A DNA stretch of 7,860 nt from Bacteroidaceae bacterium (lineage in GTDB: Bacteria > Bacteroidota > Bacteroidia > Bacteroidales > Bacteroidaceae), in assembly GCA_900769465.1 (NCBI GenBank), contig CAAGGT010000155.1, forward strand, positions 1 through 7,860. Direction: 5' to 3'. Each line of letters begins with the position of its first letter. The stretch's first letter is position 1. A model generated the notes under the pieces. It ran no database searches. It saw only the letters and a list, made by a program, of their open reading frames with translations, and was not told where the DNA came from. A program made the translations under genes and the position numbers. Below, piece after piece: positions 1 through 4,917 of this stretch.

Positions 1-822
1 ATCTCCTTCTTGAAGGATTTTTTCAGAGCCTATAAGGATTTTTCCGATGCTCAAATCGATGCTCTCGAAATCCTACTCACAAGGCTTTACGAAAATTACG
101 GTATTACCGACAAGACGGACTTCAGTACGTTGACCGCCGATGACTACCCCACAATGAAGGATCTGTATCAGATCGTTGAGCAAGAATACCTCAAATACGA
201 GGAAGGAACCAAGTCCCTCTTCACAGAGGATCTGCTCCGTGAACTCTGCCTCGGACTCAACTCCATGTGCTTGGGAGCCGAAAGCAAATACTTCAATGGC
301 AAGACCAACATCACCGATGATAAGTTTATTGTTTTCGGCGTTAAAGGCTTGATGGATTCGAATAAAAAGCTGAAGGATGCTATGCTATTTAACATCCTTT
401 CCTACATGAATCACAAGCTCCTCACGACCGGAAACACAGCAGCTTCCATAGACGAGCTGTACCTCTTCTTGACAAACCTTACGGCAATAGAATACATCCG
501 TAATGCCTCCAAGCGTGTACGTAAAAAGGAATCCTCAATCATTCTCGCATCACAGAATATTGAGGACTTTCTGTTGCCCGAGGTTAAGGAACTGACGAAG
601 CCATTGTTCTCGATCCCTACGCATCAATTCTTGTTCAATGCGGGCAACATTAACCCGAGAGATTACATGGACACATTGCAGATCGAGGAATCCGAGTTCG
701 ATCTGATCAAGCACCCCGAGCGTGGTACGGCACTCTTCAAATGCGGCACCGAAAGGTATCTTCTTCAGGTAATCGCCCCCGATTACAAATCCGTGTTGTT
801 TGGAAAGGCGGGTGGTAGATAA
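1..822 (+). CDS. VirB4-type conjugation ATPase, C-terminal part (5' truncated by window)
   Basis: This is the C-terminal part of a VirB4/TraC-type AAA+ ATPase, which powers assembly and substrate transport by a type IV secretion channel at the cytoplasmic membrane. The frame is open from base 1, and the TTG at 10 is most likely an internal Leu codon, so the gene starts upstream; 273 residues are visible. Numbering from base 1, a Walker B-like segment AASIDELYLFL has its acidic pair at D151/E152 (codons at 451-456). A later ASQNIEDFL segment (547-573) matches the T/S-Q-N region typical of VirB4 proteins, and RNASKRVRKKESS lies between them. The Walker A motif must lie upstream and cannot be checked. 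It is followed after 27 bases by a small membrane-protein gene, as often seen downstream of virB4 in clostridial conjugative elements. The family call is firm; the exact subfamily is not. Confidence 0.9.
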   Translation: MSFLKDFFRAYKDFSDAQIDALEILLTRLYENYGITDKTDFSTLTADDYPTMKDLYQIVEQEYLKYEEGTKSLFTEDLLRELCLGLNSMCLGAESKYFNGKTNITDDKFIVFGVKGLMDSNKKLKDAMLFNILSYMNHKLLTTGNTAASIDELYLFLTNLTAIEYIRNASKRVRKKESSIILASQNIEDFLLPEVKELTKPLFSIPTHQFLFNAGNINPRDYMDTLQIEESEFDLIKHPERGTALFKCGTERYLLQVIAPDYKSVLFGKAGGR

Positions 823-849
823 TCATTTAAAAATAACACATGAAAGGAT

Positions 850-1356
850 GTGGTTAACGGATTTTGGGCTGTAGTCGGCAAGGTGGCTAAAAAGATAGTC
901 ATGTGGCTCCTTGGCGATAAAAAAGGACGAAAATTCTTGGGCTATGTGATAGGCATAGCCCTATTTATTGTGCTCCTCCCATTCATTGCTGTATATGGCT
1001 TGTTCGGATGGATGGGTGGCACAGCAAACGACATGATCAACTCGGATATGGTGTACGAATATATGGCTCCCGAGCATCAAGAAATGCTACGGCAATATGA
1101 AGATGAGCTAACAGAAATAGAAACCGTCTTCACGGAGAACGGTCTCTCGGATACAGACATATCCCAAGCAAAAACCATCTATCTTTCGTGCCTAACTGGT
1201 AAAGAAAGCGAGGATGGATTCTACCAAAAACTTGCGGATTGCTTCCTCAACCGAACTGACGAAAGCGATGCGCTAACTAATATTTCTTCTGCATTCGGCG
1301 TGACGTTTACGGATGCCGACAGAAATAAATTCAACGAAATATACGGAGGTACTTAA
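850..1356 (+). CDS. Small single-pass membrane protein resembling the N-terminus of a conjugation cell-wall hydrolase, hydrolase domain absent
   Basis: The 168-aa protein has a basic amphipathic N-terminus (VGKVAKKIVMWLLGDKKGRKF), one strong hydrophobic segment at about residues 30-54 (GYVIGIALFIVLLPFIAVYG), and an acidic extracytoplasmic-looking tail. From memory of the family, the layout 'membrane anchor, GLFGWM, then a helical region ending in a ..FAxKLxxCF...AFG.. stretch' resembles the first part of NlpC/P60- or lysozyme-like hydrolases encoded next to virB4 in Bacillota conjugative elements; here GFYQKLADCF at 123-132 and AFGVTF at 148-153 fit. The protein stops there and no hydrolase motif follows in any + frame, so it may be a natural short form or a truncation. 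The start is uncertain: GTG at 850 is the only standard start near the N-terminus, yet the SD-like AAAGGA (843-848) ends only one base before it, and in-frame TGA at 841 excludes anything further upstream. Confidence 0.72.
   Translation: MVNGFWAVVGKVAKKIVMWLLGDKKGRKFLGYVIGIALFIVLLPFIAVYGLFGWMGGTANDMINSDMVYEYMAPEHQEMLRQYEDELTEIETVFTENGLSDTDISQAKTIYLSCLTGKESEDGFYQKLADCFLNRTDESDALTNISSAFGVTFTDADRNKFNEIYGGT
1345..1350 (+). promoter_or_regulatory. Ribosome binding site GGAGGT choosing the ATG at 1361
   Basis: GGAGGT lies inside the last codons of the upstream gene, 10 bases before ATG 1361. An in-frame ATG at 1313 lacks a comparable site and would add 16 residues that overlap the upstream gene by 44 bases, so 1361 is preferred. 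Confidence 0.65.
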
Positions 1357-1360
1357 CAAC

Positions 1361-1981
1361 ATGAATACACGTAGAAAGAACGAAATCCTTGCCAATACAC
1401 TCGAGTGGTTTTTGGAAAACATCAAGGATGATGCCGTTCTTTATAACACCCTTCACGAAGTGATCGGTTGGCAAAAGTCTGAGCTCCACGATTTCAGTAT
1501 CGAGTCCCTCGATGAATACTTCGACGAGCAAGAGGATGAAGCAGTCGATATGATCACAGCCGAAGACTTGGCTGAGCAACTCGTATATGCGACATTTGCT
1601 CCCGAGTGTACTACGGAAGAAGAACGCTCGGAAAACATGCTCAAAATGCTTGGTGCAAATATTGTTGATACCGAACTTTTTGATGAGGTATCCTGTCATC
1701 TTGCCCGTGATACATCTATTGAATGTTTGCTACGATACGGTATTAAGCATCATTCTGACAGAACATTTATCATTAACGATGATATATGCAAGCAACTCAC
1801 ATCAGGCATATACACAAGCCCCTATGACTGTCATGAAATCTTAAAAGGTCACATGGCAGTTAGTAATGTGGAGTATCTCGATGACGGAATAGCCGTAACG
1901 CTGTCCCAAAGATACATCGATGACTATGAAAGTAGGAACCAAGCCTTTGACGAAGATGAAGGCTTCACTCAGTCCATGTGA
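1361..1981 (+). CDS. Acidic 206-aa protein of unknown function, conjugation-module accessory gene
   Basis: I do not recognise this family. The 206-aa product is acidic, predicted soluble, with no signal peptide or membrane segment. The N-terminal part (residues 1-50, MNTRRKNEILANTLEWFLEN... then LHEVIGWQKSELHDF) looks all-helical. An acidic stretch (DEYFDEQEDEAVDMITAEDLAEQL) follows at about 46-69. The C-terminal half, from CLLRYGIKHHSDRTFIINDD onward, looks like mixed alpha/beta and ends with an acidic tail. The first ATG of the open frame is 1313, but 1361 has the better ribosome binding site and starts four bases after the previous stop codon. The stop at 1979-1981 overlaps the possible GTG start of the next gene. 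Its place among small genes between virB4 and the putative oriT suggests an accessory role in transfer or entry into the recipient, which is only inference. Confidence 0.78.
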   Translation: MNTRRKNEILANTLEWFLENIKDDAVLYNTLHEVIGWQKSELHDFSIESLDEYFDEQEDEAVDMITAEDLAEQLVYATFAPECTTEEERSENMLKMLGANIVDTELFDEVSCHLARDTSIECLLRYGIKHHSDRTFIINDDICKQLTSGIYTSPYDCHEILKGHMAVSNVEYLDDGIAVTLSQRYIDDYESRNQAFDEDEGFTQSM

Positions 1982-2181
1982 AAGGAGAGGATCGCATAAA
2001 AAAGTCAAACATCAATATCAGTTATGACGAGGAAAAACTCAATGCACTCAAAATGTTTATGGGTAAAAAAGGCGTGGACTTGGACTCGGAAATCATTGCA
2101 ATGATCGATAAGTTATACAACAAGCATGTCTCTGCTGACGTGCGAGAATTCATTGCGGAAAGGTATGGTAACGAATCTTGA
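1978..2181 (+). CDS. Small protein resembling the DUF6103 family; start GTG 1978 or ATA 1996
   Basis: The conserved-looking core is KKSNINISYDEEKLNALKMF, followed by a predicted helix GVDLDSEIIAMIDKLYNKHV and the ending SADVREFIAERYG. This pattern matches my memory of DUF6103, a small family common in clostridial conjugative elements; its function is unknown. A short beta-like stretch (NINIS) followed by helices is compatible with a ribbon-helix-helix-like fold, but no DNA-binding claim can be made. The GTG at 1978 overlaps the previous stop and gives 67 residues, but has no good ribosome site. A strong AAAGGAGAGG at 1981-1990 instead points to an ATA codon at 1996, giving 61 residues beginning (M)KKSNINIS, which is where family members usually begin as I recall them. 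No ATG or other standard start exists between them. The stop overlaps the TTG start of the next gene (TTGA). Confidence 0.75.
   Translation: MKGEDRIKKSNINISYDEEKLNALKMFMGKKGVDLDSEIIAMIDKLYNKHVSADVREFIAERYGNES
1981..1990 (+). promoter_or_regulatory. Strong ribosome binding site AAAGGAGAGG placed for a non-standard ATA start
   Basis: The site directly follows the GTG at 1978 rather than preceding it, and it leaves a 5-base spacer to ATA at 1996. Junctions at 4904 and 6346 also fuse a TGA stop to AAAGGAG, with 4-5 base spacers to clear ATG starts, so the arrangement argues for initiation near 1996. Confidence 0.55.
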
Positions 2182-2522
2182 AACAACAGAAATATCTCAA
2201 GGAATTAGACGAACTCCTCGCAGAGATTGGCTCCGATGATTACCACTCTTCGCCCGAATTCCAATGTGATGAAAGTGGAGGTTTTCCCGTTTCACTTTGC
2301 GTACATTGGGGCAAAGGAAAAGCGTGGTTGGAACCGAACAGAAAGCTCTCCGAGGAAGACAGCACTCTTATGAATTCCGTCATGAACGGCATAGCAGAAT
2401 TCGGTATCCGAGATTGCAAAAACGAGGAAGAATACAATGAAATCCTCAAGGCACTCGGCGAAGATGCATACGAGAGTGCCTACCTTACTACTGCCGAAGA
2501 TTCAGGCATGAACATGCAGTAA
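2178..2522 (+). CDS. Acidic 114-aa protein of unknown function
   Basis: The family is not recognised. The 114-aa product is strongly acidic, with a helical N-terminus (KQQKYLKELDELLAEIG), a central beta-like part containing GGFPVSLCVHWGKGKAWLEP, and a C-terminal helix (NEEEYNEILKALGEDAYESAYL). There is no signal peptide or membrane segment. The start is TTG at 2178, sharing bases with the preceding TGA stop, which suggests translational coupling; AAAGG at 2159-2163 is a weak and rather distant ribosome site. In-frame TAA at 2169 rules out a longer version. It belongs to the small-gene run upstream of the putative oriT. Small acidic proteins beside oriT sometimes act early in the recipient, for example as antirestriction or DNA-mimic proteins, but nothing in this sequence proves that. 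Confidence 0.72.
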   Translation: MKQQKYLKELDELLAEIGSDDYHSSPEFQCDESGGFPVSLCVHWGKGKAWLEPNRKLSEEDSTLMNSVMNGIAEFGIRDCKNEEEYNEILKALGEDAYESAYLTTAEDSGMNMQ

Positions 2523-2542
2523 CGAAAGGAAGGTATGTAAAT

Positions 2543-2686
2543 ATGTTCAGACGTTTATACAGCGTTTTTAGAACCCTAAAACCGCCTTGGAGCAACCATC
2601 CCACCCCACCGAAGAAAATCGATTGTAGCGAGTTTTTGACGGCAAAACACGGCTTTTTTCGTCCAAATATCAGAGGTGTCCTATGA
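2543..2686 (+). CDS. Small proline-containing protein, 47 aa, unknown function
   Basis: ATG at 2543 is preceded by a good ribosome binding site (GAAAGGAAGG, 2525-2534, spacer about 8 bases). The frame encodes 47 residues beginning MFRRLYSVFRTLKPPW and ending RPNIRGVL. The N-terminus is basic and aromatic, the middle is Pro-rich (PPWSNHPTPPKK), and there is one cysteine; no known domain is recognised. Its stop overlaps the next gene's start as ATGA (2683-2686), a typical coupling junction, which is the main reason to believe it is translated. The length is too short to judge coding character with confidence, so an alternative is that it is a leader whose translation serves expression of the next gene. 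Confidence 0.5.
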   Translation: MFRRLYSVFRTLKPPWSNHPTPPKKIDCSEFLTAKHGFFRPNIRGVL

Positions 2687-2847
2687 AGACAGATAAACCA
2701 ACTCCGAAGAAGTCGGAATGGCAGTTCTTTGTAAACGCAGAAGGATATATACGCTACAATGAAAAATGCTTGATGTGTATTCACCCATGCAAGCAAAGTC
2801 ACAAGGCAAAGGTGGTGATATGCCCAAAGTACGAGCATAGGCGGTAA
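2683..2847 (+). CDS. Small four-cysteine protein (possible zinc-binding), 54 aa
   Basis: The 54-aa product begins MKTDKPTPKKSEWQFFVNAE and carries C29, C32, C36 and C47, a C-x2-C-x3-C-x10-C spacing, with H34 and H40 nearby; this is compatible with a small metal-binding knuckle. The segment SEWQFFVNAEGYIRYNEKCLMC looks well conserved against small proteins I remember from clostridial conjugative elements, where a similar short gene sits just upstream of the mobilization genes; no function is established that I know of. ATG 2683 overlaps the previous stop by ATGA. It is the last gene before the 260-base structured gap, and a hairpin with a T tract begins 10 bases after its stop. A role as a DNA- or protein-binding relaxosome helper would be a guess from position only. 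Confidence 0.65.
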   Translation: MKTDKPTPKKSEWQFFVNAEGYIRYNEKCLMCIHPCKQSHKAKVVICPKYEHRR

Positions 2848-2856
2848 AGTTGGCAT

Positions 2857-2875
2857 AAATCGACAAGGTCGATTT
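2857..2875 (+). terminator. Hairpin with T tract after the small-gene run (possible intrinsic terminator)
   Basis: AAATCGAC (2857-2864) and GTCGATTT (2868-2875) form a perfect 8-bp stem with a 3-base AAG loop, and one further T follows. It begins 10 bases after the stop of the four-cysteine gene. The stem is only half G/C and most of the Ts are inside it, so termination may be weak; it could instead be part of the oriT structure. Confidence 0.4.
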
Positions 2876-2891
2876 TAAGCGGGAGAAAGGG

Positions 2892-3040
2892 TTGGCGCAT
2901 CTGCCGCCATCCCGACTCACATCGCACGGCAGAGCCGAGCGTTTTTTGAGCTCTTTCGCCCACTTTGCTCGCTTTTTCAAACTTTCGGTGATACGCGCTA
3001 AAAAACGGAGTTTCGCGCTTCGATTGGCGCGTATCTGCCG
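2892..3040 (+). repeat. Near-direct repeat TTGGCGC-(GT)-ATCTGCCG, copies at 2892-2906 and 3024-3040
   Basis: The first copy reads TTGGCGC directly followed by ATCTGCCG (2892-2906). The second has the same two blocks separated by GT (3024-3040). They lie 132 bases apart start to start and in the same orientation, and the second copy forms most of the right arm of the long inverted repeat. A shared protein-binding or relaxase-recognition element is a reasonable inference. Confidence 0.5.
2900..2933. repeat. 7-bp inverted repeat with 20-base loop inside the oriT candidate
   Basis: TCTGCCG (2900-2906) pairs with CGGCAGA (2927-2933) around a 20-base spacer that includes CCCGACTCACATCGC. The left arm overlaps the ATCTGCCG motif that occurs again at 3033-3040 within the larger inverted repeat. 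Confidence 0.4.
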
Positions 3041-3043
3041 AAA
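2983..3043. repeat. Long imperfect inverted repeat, main structural element of the oriT candidate
   Basis: The left arm 2983-3001 is TTTCGG-T-GATACGCGC-T-AA. The right arm 3024-3043 is TTG-GCGCGTATC-TG-CCGAAA. Read in reverse complement, the right arm differs only at T versus CA after TTTCGG and at one T/C position, which becomes a G-T wobble in a folded strand. The perfect 9-bp core is GATACGCGC/GCGCGTATC (2990-2998/3027-3035) and the spacer is 22 bases. Such repeats beside nick sites are typical of oriT regions recognised by MOBP relaxases. Confidence 0.65.
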
Positions 3044-3090
3044 TCTCCAATAGACTCAAGGAAAAATCAGGCGCGTCGACTCGCGCTAAA
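2994..3090 (+). repeat. Short direct repeat CGCGCTAAA and GCGCG/CGCGC hairpin
   Basis: CGCGCTAAA occurs at 2994-3002, at the inner end of the left arm of the long inverted repeat, and again at 3082-3090 just before the ribosome binding site of the accessory gene. The second copy forms the right half of a small hairpin, GCGCG (3071-3075) with CGCGC (3082-3086), around TCGACT. The position could serve as an operator or accessory-protein binding site controlling the mobilization operon; this is inference from position. Confidence 0.4.
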
Positions 3091-3107
3091 GAAAGGAAGG
3101 TGCTATT

Positions 3108-3530
3108 ATGGCAGAAAACAACAACGAGCCCAAGGAAAGTAAGGTACGCTTTCAACTTTGGATGAGCAAGGAAACTCAAGAACTTGCAGACGAAATGTGG
3201 AAGGCAGATAACTGTTCCTGTAAGGGTGAATTTATCGAAAAAGCAATCATTTTTTATTGCGGTTTTCTTAATTCTAAAAGCCACGAGGATTACTTTTCTA
3301 ACATCGTGGTATCCACCATCACAAGCATCCTAAAAGAGAGTGACAACAGGCATAACCGCAACTTATATAAGCTCGCTGTTGAAGTAAGTGTTCTTGCAAA
3401 TATGATCGCCTCTCTGAAAAACGTATCGGAGCTTGAAATGACAAGAATCCGTGAGCTGTGCGAGAAAGAAGTACGAAAGCTCAACGGAGCCTTGTACGCA
3501 GAGGAAGCAATTAGATGGCAATCCTCGTGA
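3108..3530 (+). CDS. MobC-like relaxosome accessory protein (ribbon-helix-helix type)
   Basis: This 140-aa soluble protein is predicted to bind oriT DNA and assist the relaxase. The N-terminal third, KVRFQLWMSKETQELADEMW followed by CSCKGEFIEKAIIFYCGFL (about residues 13-54), has the strand-helix-helix pattern of a ribbon-helix-helix DNA-binding domain. The C-terminal part (about 82-140), with LYKLAVEVSVLANMIA and ending RKLNGALYAEEAIRWQSS, resembles the tail of accessory proteins encoded directly before MobP3 relaxases. A good ribosome site GAAAGGAAGG (3091-3100) lies 7 bases before the ATG. Its 3' end overlaps the relaxase gene by 16 bases, pointing to coupled translation. Proteins of this kind often also repress their own promoter by binding the adjacent repeats. 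The mobilization-accessory role is well supported by context; the exact family name is not. Confidence 0.82.
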   Translation: MAENNNEPKESKVRFQLWMSKETQELADEMWKADNCSCKGEFIEKAIIFYCGFLNSKSHEDYFSNIVVSTITSILKESDNRHNRNLYKLAVEVSVLANMIASLKNVSELEMTRIRELCEKEVRKLNGALYAEEAIRWQSS

Positions 3531-4906
3531 CAAAATTCAGATACTACAAGCCCGGCTCAAGCAAAGCTCGTGGTGGTTATTTGAAATATATTGCAACCCG
3601 AGATCACGTGCAAAAGATCGATGATTCCCGAGCCAACTTCGATGCAACTGACGGTCAAAAAGAGCTGATCAAGCAGCTCCTAAAAGACTTTCCCGACAGC
3701 AAAGAAATGCTTGAATACGAGGACTATCTCGTCACTCCCACGATCAAAAATGCTTCGGAATTTATAACACGGTGCCTCGAAGATAATGCCATGGGAATAG
3801 GTGATAATAAAACCTATATCGACTACATTGCAACCCGTCCCCGTGTTGAAAAAATCGGCAAGCACGGTCTCTTTACCGATAGCAATTCCGAGATTGTTCT
3901 CGATGCTATCTCGAAAGAGATCACAGGCTATGAAGGTAATATCTACACGATGATCGTATCACTTCGCAGAGAGGATGCAGTAAGACTCGGCTACGATAAT
4001 GCGTACCGTTGGAGAGATATGCTCCGCGGACAAACGCAAAAGCTTGCCGAGTCTTTAAAAATTCCATACAGCAATTTGAAATGGTATGCAGCCTTTCATG
4101 ACGAAGGACATCATCCGCACATACACTTGGTTGCCTATTCCCAAAAGGCACAAGAAGGATACCTCTCAAGGCAAGGAATAATGTCGATGAGGTCATCTCT
4201 TGCGGGCGTGATTTTTGCAGAGGATCTGCACAATATTTATACCGAGCAAACTGCTACCCGTGACAAGATTAAGAAGGATTGGCATCAGCTCGTTACGGAT
4301 ATCATTGGTGCGATTGACCTCAATAATACCGAGCACACAGAGATCGAGCAGAAACTGATACTTCTTGCAGAGCGCCTACGCCGAACACAAGGCAAAAAAG
4401 TGTACGGATATCTGAAGCGTGATGTCAAAGACATCATCGATGAAATCGTTACAATGCTCGAGAAGGATGAGAACATCAGCAAGCTGTATGATTTGTGGTG
4501 GGAATATAAGTGCGAAGTCCTTGGAAAATACAACAAGGAAATACCGCAAACGAAGCCTCCCCTGTCAGAGAACAAAGAGTTCAAATCACTCAAAAATGAT
4601 ATCATCCGTGAAGCTTTGAAAATCGGTCAGCAGCTAAGGCTCGAAGAAGAAAAAAACGGCGAAAGCAAGTCGAGTGGTGGCAAAGGAAAAAGTGGTAGCA
4701 GCAAAAGCGGAAGCTATAAAAACAAGCAATATTCTCCGCAAGTAAAAAAGGTTTCTGCTACTGCTGTAACAGGCTTATTTAAAAGCTTGGCTATGACCTT
4801 CAGAGATCGAATACTTCCTCCCGAGAACTCCAAAATCATCATCGACAAAAAGCAAAGACAGGAGGAAGAAGCAAAGCGAAATGCGGAAATTACTCACAAC
4901 TATTGA
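3515..4906 (+). CDS. MobP3-type relaxase (conjugative nickase)
   Basis: Relaxases nick oriT, stay covalently attached to the 5' end of the strand and pilot it through the type IV channel. This 463-aa protein carries the histidine cluster FHDEGHHPHIHLVAYS at about residues 194-209 (H199, H200, H202, H204), the metal-binding HUH motif. Other MobP3-like stretches are IVSLRREDAVRLGY (147-160), RWRDMLRGQTQKLAESL (165-181) and GYLSRQG (215-221). The catalytic tyrosine is not certain; candidates lie in two related segments, YLKYIATRDHVQKI (22-35) and YIDYIATRPRVEKI (101-114). A Gly/Ser/Lys-rich linker spans about 384-404, followed by a tail with VTGLFKSLAMTFRDRILPP. The ATG at 3515 has GAGGAAG (3501-3507) with a 7-base spacer inside the accessory gene. 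The stop TGA is fused to the ribosome site of the next gene. Confidence 0.92.
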   Translation: MAILVTKFRYYKPGSSKARGGYLKYIATRDHVQKIDDSRANFDATDGQKELIKQLLKDFPDSKEMLEYEDYLVTPTIKNASEFITRCLEDNAMGIGDNKTYIDYIATRPRVEKIGKHGLFTDSNSEIVLDAISKEITGYEGNIYTMIVSLRREDAVRLGYDNAYRWRDMLRGQTQKLAESLKIPYSNLKWYAAFHDEGHHPHIHLVAYSQKAQEGYLSRQGIMSMRSSLAGVIFAEDLHNIYTEQTATRDKIKKDWHQLVTDIIGAIDLNNTEHTEIEQKLILLAERLRRTQGKKVYGYLKRDVKDIIDEIVTMLEKDENISKLYDLWWEYKCEVLGKYNKEIPQTKPPLSENKEFKSLKNDIIREALKIGQQLRLEEEKNGESKSSGGKGKSGSSKSGSYKNKQYSPQVKKVSATAVTGLFKSLAMTFRDRILPPENSKIIIDKKQRQEEEAKRNAEITHNY

Positions 4907-4912
4907 AAGGAG
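4906..4912 (+). promoter_or_regulatory. Ribosome binding site AAAGGAG choosing ATG 4918
   Basis: AAAGGAG immediately follows the TG of the relaxase stop codon (TGA 4904-4906) and sits 5 bases before ATG 4918. An in-frame TTG at 4903 would place this site inside the gene, so 4918 is the likely start. Confidence 0.75.
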
Positions 4913-4917
4913 ATGCG

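Larger units (their letters stand above)
2848..3107. other. Structured non-coding region, candidate origin of transfer (oriT)
   Basis: This 260-base gap is the only substantial non-coding stretch in the window. It has no ATG-initiated + strand gene, and minus-strand frames through it extend antisense into the accessory gene and look non-genuine. It contains a hairpin at 2857-2875, a 7-bp inverted pair at 2900-2906/2927-2933, a T-rich segment at about 2941-2987 with recurring CTTT, a long imperfect inverted repeat at 2983-3043, and a GCGCG/CGCGC hairpin at 3071-3086. It lies directly upstream of the MobC-like and relaxase genes, the usual place for oriT. Promoter elements for the downstream operon probably also lie here, but I could not identify a convincing -35/-10 pair. 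The nick site cannot be assigned from sequence alone. Confidence 0.55.

Noticed and set aside
1313..1360. Upstream ATG start for the 206-aa protein
   Set aside because: The ATG at 1313 would overlap the preceding gene by 44 bases and has no good ribosome site, whereas ATG 1361 has GGAGGT at 1345-1350.
2936..2971. CGAGC/GCTCG inverted pair around a T-rich spacer
   Set aside because: It is only 5 bp with a 26-base loop, so it is not distinguishable from chance in a GCGC-rich stretch.
2488..2980. Two minus-strand open frames opposite the small-gene run
   Set aside because: They are antisense to two translationally coupled small + strand genes, have biased aromatic/Leu composition typical of reverse frames, and lack convincing ribosome sites.
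3024..3053. Possible sigma-70 promoter using TTGGCG at 3024-3029 as the -35 box
   Set aside because: No acceptable -10 box is found 16-18 bases downstream; CAATAG is too weak, and the hexamer is better explained as part of the inverted repeat.
2799..3284. 161-codon minus-strand open frame through the oriT candidate and the accessory gene
   Set aside because: It is antisense to a well-supported gene with a clear ribosome site, has no recognisable domain, and would read across the inverted repeats.
4419..4619. 66-codon + strand frame inside the relaxase gene
   Set aside because: It is a shifted frame within a strongly supported conserved protein, rich in Ser/Lys/Arg as expected of a shadow frame.
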